Notes: generated from the letters alone by a model not told the origin. 64,000 bases of DNA from Pontederia crassipes (GCA_030549335.1 CM060187.1:54580203-54644202); one strand, 5' to 3'; numbered from the stretch's first letter, positions 46,001 through 56,914 are shown. Program-made: numbers and translations.

Positions 46001-49000
46001 AGCTGATAAGATTAGGGAAATGTGCATTGTTGTTATCCTCTTAGGCTTCTTCCTTAATTATGTTAAGTGTAGTGTTCTATTCCTTATTAAGATTGATGCA
46101 TTCTTAATATGATGTCGATTTTGTCAAGATTGATGCATGCATATATGGGTCATTACCTTGTTTAATGTTCAACTCTGCATCTAACATTTGATGTTAGTTT
46201 TGTGAGTCTGTGACTAAATGTATGATGCTCGACGTTAAGATTCAGCATGTGATCGATGTTATATGCATGGGTTTTAGCTAAGAAAATCAGGGAGAAAAAT
46301 CAACAATCCGAATGTCACTGGCCATGACATAAAGCTCACGGCCGTGAATTTCATCTTGTGTTTGTAACAGGGCGTGAAACAAGGTGCTAGGGAAATCGCC
46401 CCTCGGACACGACCGTGACATGATATTTTCGCGTCCAGGCGCTATCACATGGCGCGAGTGACCCCTGTTTCAGACACGGCCATTACATTCTTGTAATGGG
46501 TCGTGACCCAATGAGTTCCGAAGTTCACGGGCATTATAATACGAGCCGTGAATGGTGTCACGGGGTCGTTACTCGACTATAACAAGGCATCATTGATGTG
46601 TTAAATTTGATGTGCTGCCCAATTTTCCTAAAAGCTTAAGCCGTTAGGAAGAGCAACATCACTAATTTTATATTCTTAACACTCCCCTTCACGTGTGAGT
46701 TGCTGACAACTTTTGGTCTAGCCTAAGCTTAACACGTGGACAACTAAGAGAGAAAATTAATTTTTAATAAGAGCTTAACGAGGTTCGAACCCTTGACCTC
46801 TGGCTCTAATACCATGTTAAATTTAATGTGCTGACCAATTTTCTTAAAAGCTTAAGCCGTTAGGAAGATCAACTTCATTAATTTTATATTCTTAACACTC
46901 CCCCTCACGTGTGGGCTGTTGACAACTTTGGTCTAGCCCAAGCCCAACACGTGGACAACTAAGGAGGAAATTACTTTTTTTAATAAGAACTTAACGAGGT
47001 TTGAACTCTGGACCTGATACCATGTTAAATTAGATGTGCTGCCCAATTTTCCTAAAAGCTTAAGCCTTTAACAAGAGCAACATCATTTATTTTATATTCT
47101 TAATACTCCCCCTCACGTGTGGGTTACCGACAATTTTTGATCTAGCCCAAGCCCAACACGTGGACAACAAAGGGAGAAAATTGCTTTTTAGTAAAAGCTT
47201 TACGAGGTTCTGATACCATGTTGAGAAAATTGCTTTGATACCATGTTGAAAAAATATGTTTTCACTTGTTTTTCACCAAACAATAGTGCCTCCTTATTTA
47301 TAATAAAGGTAGGCAATACAAGAAAGGAGAATATGATAGAATATTACTCCAGAATATCAAGGATATTATTCCAAAATATCTGAAATATTATTCCAGAAAA
47401 TCTGGGATACTAATCTTAAATAATATTACAAAGATATGCAAAGATATGCAAATCATATCTCAACACTCTCCCTCAACAACAACAACAACAACACAACAAC
47501 AACAAAGCCTTATCCCACTAGGTGGGGTCGGCTACATGGATCATACGACGTCATTCCGCTCTATTAGTAACCAAGCCTTTCGGTATATTATTCACCAATA
47601 GATCTTGCTCTATTAGTTCGCCAAGTGTCCGCCTTGGCCTCCCTCTCCCTCTTTTAATCGGACTCCAGATTATTTGATCTACTCTTCTTACTGGCGCATC
47701 TAATGGTCTTCTCTGAACATGACCAAATCATCTCAAACGATTCTCTACCATTTTCTCACTAATAGGAGCCACTCCGACTCGTTCACGTATATGGTCATTC
47801 CTAATCTTATCTAATCTTGTATGACCACACATCCATCTCAACATCCTCATTTCGGCTACCCCCACTTTACGTTCATGTTGTCCCTTCATAGCCCAACATT
47901 CACTACCATATAACATTGCTGGCCTTATAGCAGTACGATAGAATTTTCCTTTAACTTTATTGGGTATTTTTCTATCACAAAGAACTCCAGTGGCTTTCCT
48001 CCACTTACACCAACCAGCTTGAATTCTATGATTAACATCGTCATCAATCTCACCATCTTGTCTTACAATTGATCCTAAATATTTAAACTTTGTCACTTGA
48101 GGAATTATATCCTCCCCTAACCTAACTTTCAAATCGTCTCTAAGTTGTTTATTTGTGAAATTGCTATGCATATATTCTGTTTTATTCCTACTTAAACGAA
48201 AACCCTTTGACTCCAACGTATTTCTCCATATTTCCAATTTTGTATTAATCTCTTCTCTTGAATCCGCTAAAAGTACTATATCATCCGCAAATAGCATGCA
48301 CTTAGGTACCTCCTCTGTGATACTCTCGGTTATAGCATCGATAACTAAGTTAAATAGATACGGGCTTAAAGCTGATCCTTGATGTAGGTCAATTCCTATA
48401 GGAAATTCATTTGTCTCACCTCCGGGTGTCCTAACCCTAGTCAATGTCCCATCGTACATATCTTGTATTACCTTAATGTAGGCAACATTCACCCTCTTCT
48501 TTTGCAAGGCTTTCCAAAGTACATCCCTTGGTACCCGATCATACGCCTTCTCTAAGTCAATGAAAGTCATATATAAGTCTCTTCTCCTACTTCGATACTT
48601 CTCAAGCTGCAGCATAAATATCAATCATGTCTAGCTTGTCGCATATCAATCATGCCTAACTTGGTAGTCAAAAAGTTGATGATGCCGACGATTCTATATT
48701 CCAACACGCCCCCGCAAGTCGACGCTGGGAAGAGACTGAATGGCGGCGACTTGAAGGACACACCGCGGCGAAATCACACACAACAGCGGCAGTGTAACCA
48801 CTTGCCGAACACCTGCTGGGCGGACAAGGCTTCAAACAGTAGAGACAATTTGACAAACACCTAGAGGACAGCTACTGCTGAAAGAACATCGGAAAGGAAG
48901 ACACCAACAATGATTTTGCCGACATGCCCCAACTTGAAGAGAGCTTGAGCAGCAGTAGCAGAATATCCAATGAGGCAAGTAGAGATTCTTCGATGGAAGT

Positions 49001-52000
49001 GAGGAGCTGGAAACACAACTCCCAAATCCGGCAACAATGCCAGTAGAACGCCGATAACGTCAAATGGAAAGGAAACTCCAAAGCGACGACTTGAGGAACG
49101 CCAACCGCGATCCATCGCCAAAAAGGAAGTAGGTTTCGATCGTCGATAACAACGTCGGCCAAGTCCGGTCGTCCACAACGACGCCGGTATAATTCCGGAG
49201 GTTCAGTAGGACACTACTTATGGAGTGCAGGATGCCTCAAAGGCGTAGGAAGCCCTCAAGGACTTAGGGTATCATAGAAACGTGACAGCAAAGCTGCAGA
49301 GATGCCCCTGGGGGCAGAGTTTTGTTAGAAAGCAAAAGGTGTAGAAGAGGAACAAAGGAGAGAAATCACAAAGGTACAAAACATCGATCTAGGATCGCTG
49401 CTTTAATCAATAGAGGCCCGAAGGCACGTCCTGTGATAACACTGACAAACAAATGAAAGTGAAGGAAACATGGAAGAGGCAAAAATGAAGTTTCGTTCTG
49501 CAATAGTTTCCAAGCTCCTGTGCACTACTAAGATTGATCTTGCAAGAAGAAGGAGATGCGGAAATAGCAAAAGAGAGAAATATAGAAGAAAACACAAAGA
49601 CACAGAAAGAGGTAGAAAGAAGCACGTGAACCAGAAATAGAGAGAGAAAAGGGGAAACCAGAAATGTGGATCATCGAGCCATAAATACGAAGATAAAGAA
49701 CTTCGTACTTCCTGAACTTTCAGGAGTCATGGAAGCCGACGAATATTATATATTATTATTCTAGTGTTTTTTAAGAATATATGATATTGTCTTTCAGATG
49801 ATATAAAAAAATATCTATTAGACTTGAAAATATGAATAAAGTATTAATGGTTTAATTAACTTATATATAAACATAATATTTATGAATAAATATACTACTT
49901 TATTTTTTATATTAAAAAATAAATTTTTATTCATGGGGTAGGAACTTTCGATCCTACGATCCTCGAAACCCCTTACGATCCTACCACAGAAAGCTATCCC
50001 GACAACTTTGCATAGCGCAGACGTCCGAAAATCAACACTGTTGCTTGCTCACTACGAGTGAGTCGTATTATGCCCATTGAGTTCGTAGCAAGACATTACA
50101 AACTGTAGCAGACTCATGGGTTAAGAAAACTTAATTGTTTGATCTGCTATGTGATTAGAAGTTAATTATTATGCGATTAAAACTCCAATTAGGGCGTAAT
50201 TAATGATTGAATGATGTTTTGCCCTCACATAAGCATAGAACGCATGGACAAACGAATTTAGTAATCTAAAAGATGCCACATGATATGTATGTATTGATGA
50301 ACATAATTAAAAGATTGATTGATGAAGGTGACTTATTGTGATCGTCGAGTGGCACGAAGTCTACACTAGCTAGCATGTGTAAAGTTCCTACGAAAACAAA
50401 GTCTATACCTAGGAGTGTAAAGTTTCCAACTGGGACAAAAAGAACCCAACCTAGCTAGTCAAGACCGATGAATCAACGTGGTCTTTTCAATCACCAAGAT
50501 AAGAAGCTATATTAAGGATAGAAGATGAAAATATGATGTGATCATATAGTTTGACTAAGATGAGATGACTTGAGACATAAAGATGAGGATTTAATGTTCG
50601 TCCTACAAAGTTCGCCTAGTAGGACTGTCCTCCCACCTCTTTCATCCGTCCGATGCAAAATCAACGCGGGAGGTTCGAAGAACCGTTCACCCGTGAGATG
50701 ACCGAGCTGCTGGCCGCCTCGCCCACTCAGACTTTCGTCGTGCAGCGGCATCTTCAACGTTGACGGTGACCTCACTCCATGGCTGCAGCATCTTCAACGT
50801 CGACGGCAACCTCTTGCACACCTAGCGTAAGCTCGCCAGCCACGAGTTAACCACCCGCTCCCTCCGCGAGTTCGTCATCGAGGCCCACGGCCGGATGCTC
50901 CCCATCCTGTCTCCCTGAGGACTGACCCAGGTTACCTTGGCCCGTCGTTGTTGCGGTCGGAGTTCGCGGATGCGTTCGAGGTCACCACGGCTATCAGTGC
51001 CATGCACAGGATGGCACCCATTCAAGCGGTTTGGAAGGTTAAACGCGCCCTCGGAGTCGAGTCGGAGAAGAAGCTCCGCAACGACGTGCGGCTCATCCAC
51101 GCGTCTGTCATGGAGCTGCTCCGCGTGCGAAAGGAGCTGGGGATGGTCCACGATGGAGCTGCTGCTGCTGTCTCTACAATCGCTACCACGGAGCCACGCC
51201 TTGACGTCGTGGTCGAGCGGATCCAGGGGGGCAATCTGAAAAAGGTTTGTTAGGGCAGGGGAGATGAATTTGCGAGAGAGGACATCTCATGGATGCTCTG
51301 CGCCTTTTCCCATCAATGCAGGGTCTCCATTCAACATTCGCAAAGACTGGGAGGACCATCCGCCCACCATGACTTGGGCGGACACGCATTATACCCTAAA
51401 GATGAAGTGATGTGTGCATCAAAAGTCATCAAAAGTATGTTAATGTATGTTTTTTTGTCATATGATGTTATAATCAAGATTTTAAAGTTAAGCAAGATAA
51501 GTGCATAATGTGCCTTAGCATAATATTTAGTTACGTTATATGACTACCTTATCTTGCAACGATGATTGTTCACATGTCATGTAAAGTGCATTTATAACTC
51601 ATAACATGCATAATTTCTAATTATGATTATGTTGCAATGCATATGCTACGACATGGATACAGGAATCTCAACATACTCTAATGGGAGAAATTTCATGCAC
51701 CCCTTGAATCCAGCCTAGGCTCGACGGTAGAGGCCTCGTGATGACGATTGTGCATGTAGGAGTCGGGTTATGGCCTAAGTTATCCTATGTATAACTCTTA
51801 TAGTGAGGCGAGTATTTATGATTCATGGGCCTTGAGTCATAAACTTCGTAAAAGCTCTTTATGCTAACGATGTTATGTTGAACTTTATGTTGGATATTTA
51901 TGTTAGAGTCTATATGGGCCATCGGCTAGTTGATGTTATATTGAGATTTATACGCTAATGAAGTCTTCCGCTGTGTTTTATGTTATTTGTTTCTTATTCT

Positions 52001-53198
52001 TTTATGTTTCCCCTACAATGTCAATTGTAATTAGGTTGACGAAGAATTATGTAAAATATAGTGCGCCTAAAGTTCAGCCTCTAAATTGGGATCAAATCTT
52101 GGAGGCATTCCAGTAAGGATCATTTTCTCTTAATACACCTTCCTTCCGTTTTTAATCATGATTATGTAAAGAACCCTTTAATATGGAAGGACTATACCCT
52201 AACACTCAATCCCCCAAGTAAAATTCATCGGGTTTCATCAAACTCTTGAATATTAGGTTCCCTAGTGACAATAAATGAATCATCCAACCTCCACTTCATT
52301 AAGTCGAAGCCACCAACGGGGCTAAGATTACCAACCGCTGATGCCATAGTGGGATTTTCTTTTTGAAAGGCGCCATAATTGGAAAGTACAACGAACATGA
52401 TCGGTCTTTTATGGCCTATGACGGACACAACAATAATTCACATGACCTGTTTGATGGCTGCTTTCTTGTTAACATTTATATCTAATCATTAATTGCAAAC
52501 GGCGGCAAACAAAGAACAGGCATGCGAACTATTACTGGAAGATATTTTGTCTACCTGGAAGTGGCAGATATAGTGATTCTCCCCGTAGAATGCTCTAAAG
52601 CTGTCGACGGGCTTCCGCACCGGGTTCCTCGGGGTGAAGGCCACGCTCATGTTCACCAACGCCTTCACCTTCTCCGGCCGCAGCATGCACAGCCACCATG
52701 CCACGTCCGCTCCCCAGTCGTGCCCCACTACAAACACCTTGTCTCCGAATCCACCAAGATAGCAACTTCAGTAAATGACGCAACAAAAAAATTTGAAGCA
52801 AAAAAGAAAACGAAGTCTCTAGTTTCCATCATTTTTTTTATCGCCCTTTGCTCATCGAAATCGCAACTTCACAGCAATAAACACAACTGAACCAAAGAGA
52901 AGGCATCGTCTTTCACCTGCTCTTGGCCAAGAGATTCGATGAGGGCGACGATATCGCCGACGAGATGAAAGATGGAGTAGGATCTGACGTCCGAAGGGGC
53001 GTCGGAGTCGCCGTAGCCTCGGAGGTCGGGGGCGACGGCGCGGTAGCCGCGGGCGGCGAGGTAGATGATCTGATGGCGCCAGGAGTACCAGAGCTCGGGG
53101 AAACCGTGGAGGAGGAGCACCACGGGGCCCTCGCCCTTCTCGGCGACGTGCATGTTGATGCCGTTGACGGCGACCACCCGATGCTCGATGCCTTCCAT
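43041..53198 (-). CDS. EH3: soluble epoxide hydrolase-like gene, apparently intact
   Basis: Four exons join in frame to 317 residues, the usual plant size: exon 1 52917-53198, exon 2 52555-52737, exon 3 43834-44075, exon 4 43041-43287 (junction phases 0, 0 and 2; all GT-AG). The product should be a cytosolic alpha/beta-hydrolase converting epoxides to diols, for example in fatty-acid epoxide/cutin or defence metabolism. Features are the oxyanion motif HGFPELWYSW, nucleophile Asp101 in VFVVGHDWGAD, lid Tyr150 and Tyr231 (HYIC, NYYR), relay Asp261 (VGDLDL) and His296 (GVGHF). The start MEGIEHRVV is chosen by family length, although the frame is open further upstream. Intron 2 is 8479 bp and holds several retroelements and a P450 fragment, which may reduce splicing. 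Expression is not shown by the sequence. Confidence 0.85.
44190..45610 (-). other. EH3 intron 2, older intron sequence
   Basis: Parts match the EH2 intron (26280 onwards) and 31483-31690, so this is ancestral intron. EH1 lacks it: its intron joins TTCAAGATA directly to ATACACCTTCC, so EH1 probably suffered a deletion here. No coding signal beyond short chance frames. Confidence 0.6.
45612..46598. mobile_element. LTR-like sequence with CACGGCCGTG motifs in EH3 intron 2
   Basis: The block starts TGTAACATCC right after a stretch matching the EH2 intron, like the TGTAACGCC starts of the other LTRs here. It includes a GC-rich segment (45700-45900) and a cluster of GGCCGTGA/TCACGG motifs (46325-46575). 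The right end was not found: the TRIM array begins at 46599. It may be part of a longer element whose remainder lies beyond the later insertions. Confidence 0.45.
46325..46575. repeat. Cluster of CACGGCCGTGA-type palindromic motifs
   Basis: TCACGGCCGTGAA, ACACGACCGTGACA, ACACGGCCATTACA, GGGTCGTGACC, TTCACGGGCATTA, GAGCCGTGAA and GTCACGGGGTCG occur within 250 bases. Confidence 0.7.
46599..47218 (-). mobile_element. Tandem TRIM (terminal-repeat retrotransposon in miniature)
   Basis: Three 83-bp direct repeats lie at 46599-46681, 46815-46897 and 47023-47105. On the minus strand each begins TGTTAAGAATATAAAAT (the third starts TATTAAG) and ends TTTAACA. Each of the first two inner regions starts on the minus strand with a methionine-tRNA type primer-binding site (TGGTATTAGAGCC at 46814-46802; TGGTATCAGGTCC at 47022-47010) and ends with a purine tract (CACGTGAAGGGGAG or GTGAGGGGGAG) before the next repeat. 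This is LTR-PBS-short internal-PPT-LTR, the TRIM layout, in a multi-unit array. A third internal region (47106-47218, PBS TGGTATCAGAACC) follows, but its outer LTR is replaced by Copia-like sequence. No coding capacity. Confidence 0.88.
47244..47465 (-). mobile_element. Copia-type LTR with PBS and PPT
   Basis: On the minus strand the 222-bp block begins TGTTGAGATATGATTTGC and ends TTTTTTCAACA. It is preceded by a purine tract (TTGAGGGAGAG, 47476-47466) and followed by TGGTATCAAAGC (47243-47232), a methionine-tRNA primer-binding site. Having both a PPT and a PBS next to the same LTR suggests a junction between two copies or a recombinant. The upstream Copia sequence resumes beyond the RTE insertion at 48604. 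Confidence 0.75.
47477..48603 (-). mobile_element. RTE-type LINE, 5'-truncated, inserted in the Copia remnant
   Basis: The minus strand contains the reverse transcriptase C-terminal half with the catalytic motif LFADDIVLL preserved, then KVRLGEDIIPQVTKFKYLGS and the C-terminal region. The 3' end AGTGGGATAAGGCTTTG is followed by (TTG)n at 47477. The frame is open for 298 codons before a stop in the conserved ENRLR.FGHVQ segment. It splits Copia sequence: CTCCCTCAA lies left and CTCAAGCTGCAG lies right, a short target duplication. It is the best-preserved RTE reverse transcriptase piece in the window. Confidence 0.9.
48604..49700 (-). mobile_element. Copia-like remnant (end of pol and adjoining LTR-like sequence)
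   Basis: Next to the RTE insertion the minus strand reads KLGMIDM (near 48660), like the usual Copia RNase H end. Further up, a purine-rich CTTGCGGGGGCG tract precedes TGTTGGAATATAGAATCG (near 48706), another LTR-like start. The stretch 48720-49240 is GC-richer with a frame rich in hydrophobic residues that I do not recognise. The rest, to 49700, is low in information. Assignment rests on short motifs. Confidence 0.45.
49740..50620. other. Intron sequence without gene, partly LTR-like
   Basis: AT-rich to 49930, then moderately complex non-coding sequence. Repeated GTAAAGTT(C/T)C(C/T)(A/T)AC segments around 50380-50430 resemble the short repeats of the long LTRs seen elsewhere, but no end was found. 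Confidence 0.4.
50645..51400 (+). pseudogene. Cytochrome P450 (CYP94-like) pseudogene fragment
   Basis: Plus-strand frames contain in order EPFTREMTELLAASPTQTF, FNVDGNLLHT-stop-RKLASHE followed by TTRSLREFV.EAHGRMLP (the helix-C region of CYP94/CYP86 enzymes), then SEFADAFEVTTAISAMHRM and VWKVKRALGVESEKKLRNDV. Near 51285 the frame MDALRLFPSMQ resembles the K-helix segment followed by the usual LFP, with Glu of ExxR changed. CYP94 enzymes hydroxylate fatty acids or jasmonoyl-isoleucine at the ER. Stops, frameshifts and missing I-helix and haem-binding regions show it is dead. It is GC-rich against AT-rich neighbours and lies in EH3 intron 2 in antisense to that gene. Confidence 0.72.
51400..52132. 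other. Intron sequence without gene, LTR-like
   Basis: Non-coding. Segments such as GAATCCAGCCTAGGCTCGACG and repeated ATGTTATGTTG/TTTATGTT motifs resemble LTR interiors in reverse orientation. At 52133 similarity to EH1 intron 2 (from 13955) resumes. Confidence 0.4.
52275..52490 (-). other. Conserved block of EH3 intron 2 (matches 16046-16260)
   Basis: Partner of the EH1 block. The minus-strand short frame GNLSPVGGFDLMKWRLDDSF is kept in both. Not recognised. Confidence 0.4.
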
Positions 53199-53499
53199 CT
53201 TCTCCTCCGCCGCCGCCTTCGCGCTCTTCGGAGTTCCGAGTCTTCCGAGAAATATGGGTGATTTATTCGTCTTATCTTTCTTTTTTTCTTTATACCCACT
53301 CGAGATTGAGACTGCTAGTACTTGTATAATTTCGAGTAGAACAATATTGACCAAAGTGCTAAAAAAATCTAAGAACTCCAATACCTGAAAGGCTGAAACA
53401 CAATCACAATTCACAGTTCACAATTCACAATTCTACTAACCAATCAACTTGTCTTACCTTTTATTTATGTATTTATTTATTAATCCGGTGTTATTAATT

Positions 53500-53612
53500 A
53501 CTACGTTATGAGCACGGCGCTGTTCGCATAACGGGGCCCACTCTGGCAACGTGTTGGAGAAGTATCATATACCGAGGCGCCACTCAAACTACATTTTAAG
53601 TGGTACATTATT
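53500..53612 (-). promoter_or_regulatory. EH3 upstream block shared with EH1, contains GGGGCCCAC
   Basis: Almost identical to 17265-17372, at a similar distance (about 300-400 bases) upstream of the start codon. GGGGCCCAC is at 53533-53541. Probable promoter element of the epoxide hydrolase genes, by position and motif. Confidence 0.5.
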
Positions 53613-54440
53613 TAATAAAACATGCTTTATTTTTAAAAAAATTTATATAAATAAAAATTAAATTAGTACGTTGATTGAAATATTCGAGGAGATTATTCTA
53701 AGTCCATGCCAAATGGCGTATTTTTATAAGAAAGAATTAAAGCGTTGAAATAGTGATCTTTTAAATTAAAGGTTTAATGATTGTACATTTTATCTTAGAA
53801 TTTCAATTCGACGGCGTCGGCTTTCCTCGTCGCCCTCAACCTCGCTTGCCTCTCTCCTCGTCGTCACCACATCTTGGATAGTCGCCCGTTCCGAGCTTCA
53901 CAAAATCGGCACACACTCAATCAACTCGAAAATTTAAACTATGCGCGAACTGCGCGTCTAATCACATGGACGCGTGCGTAGATTAGGACGTCAACCCCAT
54001 TAAAATGAGGTACACACCTATTAATCCCTTAAATTAATTAATAGTATAATATATTAAAAGAAATATGACTGCACAATATAATTTTTGCATCTTCTCCTTC
54101 ACAAATAGAAATTCTATTTTGCCTTTGACCATGATCGTTATATTACTATCAAGAGACATTCTCATGGGAGTAGAGTAATTTTTATTAAATGCCCTCCAAT
54201 TTTAATAACTTTTCAAATCTTATTCTTCATTTTTTAATTTATAACTAGATTATTTTGTAACTATAAACTTATTCCATCAATTGCCCTTTTTATCATCGTT
54301 AATATGTTTTCTAATTACGCAGTCTACATAGTAATCACGCGCGATATTTCTCTCTCTTCTACGTGTGTCATTGTTTGACATGGCAAAACACCTTATCTCT
54401 AATATATATATAACAATACAATAAATATAAAATATTATAA
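53613..54440. other. EH3 upstream flank, no gene seen
   Basis: Matches EH1 upstream segments up to about 54285 and provides the empty sites for the RTE (17420), the GC-rich repeat (17925) and LTR C (18591). After 54285 similarity ends. Confidence 0.6.
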
Positions 54441-54445
54441 TAAAA

Positions 54446-55527
54446 AAGAGAGGGGTGCCCGCCCTCCTTTCTCACCGATTGCCGACGGGAGAGGACCCCC
54501 TCTCTCCATGATGTGTTGCCTCCAAGGAGCGACTGAACTTGTCACTGTTGATGAGCAAGCGCACGAGCGAGTTCTCTTATGGGCGGCGATGAGAAGCAAG
54601 CAGTAGCGAAGGGATGACATAAAGGGGAGCAAGATAGAAGCCTTATTCATCATCCTTCGCTGGATAAAGGAGTGAGCATAGGTGGTGGCCAGCCCGAGAG
54701 ATTGCATAGGTGATGGTTAGCCCGATAGATTGCAGGTGCACGCTAGAAGAGAGGCATACGCCAGCATGGATGTGGCAGCTGACATTTGAGTGGGAGGATT
54801 TCAAGGAACCGAGCATCGGTGGCCGATGGTGGGAGGAAAAGGAGAAAGGGCAGAGGTTACATGACAAGGGAAGAGATGCTGGAGGCCGAAACTTTGGGGT
54901 GCTTCGACTTGGACATAGAGCCAATGAATGAGCGGATCGTGGAGTACTCGCTAAACAGAAGACAACGCTCATTGTAGTGGAAGAGGATAGTGATCATTCT
55001 CATTGTTCTTGCTTCGAAGCCACACAACGACAAAAGAGGATGACATGGCAGAAGACAACAATGATGCCAAGGATGACGAAAAGGTCCTTCTGCCCAATGC
55101 CGAGGCATCCGGCATGGCGGGCGACATAACACTTAGATCCAACACAAAGAGGGCGGAGTGTAGGAGCATTGTGTATGAACCTTCGGTTCCATCTCCCTAG
55201 CGCAATCCAAGTTCAGCCACACAGAAGGGAGGTGAGGCAAGGTTGAAGAGGGTGAAGTTGGAGCCGGTGCAGTTGGGGATGAAGCAGTCACTTTATATGA
55301 CACGTGAGGAGGAAGAGGAGGAGGGCGAGAAGGATAATAGGCTCGGATGATGGATGGGGACTCATTGGGGTATTATGGGGCTTGGAGGCGGAGGAGTTGG
55401 TAAGGAGGACGATGACAATGGCGAGTTTAGCAACTCCTTGGAGGCAATGTAGCAGAGGGAGAGAAGGGGCCTATCTCACTGGCCACCGACGAGTGAAGGG
55501 GTGCCACCCCCTCCCCCCCTCTCTCTC
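54446..55527. mobile_element. Long-TIR element (Mutator-like?), non-autonomous
   Basis: The left end from GAGAGGGGTGCCCG and the inverted right end from GAGGGGGTGGCACCCC stay similar for about 100 bases, including the shared TTGCCTCCAAGGAG (54509-54522 and, inverted, 55433-55446). Long, GC-rich, imperfect terminal inverted repeats without transposase suggest a MULE. The interior is GC-richer and has short frames (54786-54977 with MTREEMLEAETLGCFDLD; 55003-55200) that could be captured gene pieces, but I recognise none. A 9-bp target duplication was not found. Confidence 0.6.
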
Positions 55528-56329
55528 TAACCATCGGTGGCCTCACTAGAGTGAGAGAGGAGGTGAAACGCCCTCAAAATTAGCCCTCCTACACTGCCTA
55601 CTATTTCCTTGACTTTGACCAATCAACAAATATGACACACGTGACAATAGAAATAATAGAGCAACAAATGGAAGAAAGGGTTTGCGGAAGAAAACATGGG
55701 AAAATCAAAGGGTGTCACATTTAATGAAATCACCTCGAGGAAAAAGGGAAATTCACATATTTCAAATAGATCAAGCAATTAGCCACATGTGCGAGGTTAA
55801 AAGAGAAAATTTCAATATCTTTTGGATACAAGAACTAGTAATTCAAATAAGGAAATAAAAGAGCTGAAAACTGTAGCATTGGACGAGTCATGTGCAGTGG
55901 TCCTCGAGCTCTGCGCCTTTCAACACCTCCCTAAGCAGGATTCTCATCTGTAAAATCTCAATACATGGGCATAGAATACCCGTGAGCGAAACGCCCAGTA
56001 CACATAGATACATAGCCGATAAAATGATAATCTGGTCAAGATCACTAGTAGTAATAAAGGGGAATCAATGTAACACTTGCTTTTTAACAATGGTCTCAAT
56101 ACCTTGATCTTAGTGGACCATAGACAATTTTTGTTCATGTCTATGCTTTGTTCATTACTATATCAATATCTTGCTCCGTGCTTTGTTTTGTTATACAATA
56201 TCATACTTTGCTTTAGTATGTGTAATGCTACGTCTTTTACATTACTATAAAGTCATTGAAGTTCGTTATCCTATGCGAGCTCGACTTAATTAAGTGGGAA
56301 GCTAGAAATACCTCTGTGCATTATGTAGC

Positions 56330-56640
56330 CAGGATGTCCATGAAAGGAAAGGTGTATGCTAAGGCATACCCTTTTCGGAATACAGGTGGGAGAGGACATA
56401 TACTCTAGGAATAGCGGTCGTTGCGGACCCTCACTGTCTCCTCAGCTGAGCTACCTATCCCTCTGGCACTATACTTTATAATCCATATATATTGCCCTCG
56501 TGGGGGAAGAGTATGTCAATACGTCACTCTTATTCGGAGCATAGGTGGGAAAGGGCCTATGGTCCAAGAGCAGTGGTTGTTAAGACCAGTAGGTGCACTG
56601 TCTCCTCAGTGCAGCTACCTACCCCTCTCTATACCATACA
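56330..56640. repeat. Two-unit tandem repeat (about 175 bp) in LTR B
   Basis: CATAGGTGGGA-type sequence followed by AGCAGTGG or AGCGGTCG, then CACTGTCTCCTCAG..AGCTACCTA.CCCTCT occurs twice. LTR A has the same two-unit structure at about 11860-12150. Confidence 0.7.
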
Positions 56641-56914
56641 TTGATCTTTGTTTTGTACTTTGGGCGACACATAACTATCTCGTTATTTCATCTTTACTTT
56701 ACTTATCTTCTTTATTATATGGGGAGTTTGGAATCATCATTCAGAAAAAAGGGTAAAGTCAGATCCCTTCTGTGGACGAAAGGTTCGTTACTTACCTTAC
56801 TATATTGGACATGGCCTCAGATGGGTCTGTCATAGTTTTGGATCTGACTATAGAAGTTCTGGCCCCTCAAGGGCATTTTCATCATTTAATTATGGTCTGA
56901 AATTACTCTCATCT

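Noticed and set aside
46599..47218. Regular direct repeats that could be mistaken for a CRISPR-like or satellite array
   Set aside because: Repeats have LTR ends with adjacent PBS and PPT, and the DNA is eukaryotic, so TRIM is the better explanation.
48861..49178. Minus-strand 105-codon hydrophobic frame
   Set aside because: Lies in Copia-like remnant DNA, with overlapping open frames of similar length and no recognised domain.
25519..53198. A single gene using EH3 exons 1-2 with EH2 exons 3-4
   Set aside because: EH3 has its own closer, intact exons 3 and 4. A skip of about 26 kb would need transcript evidence.
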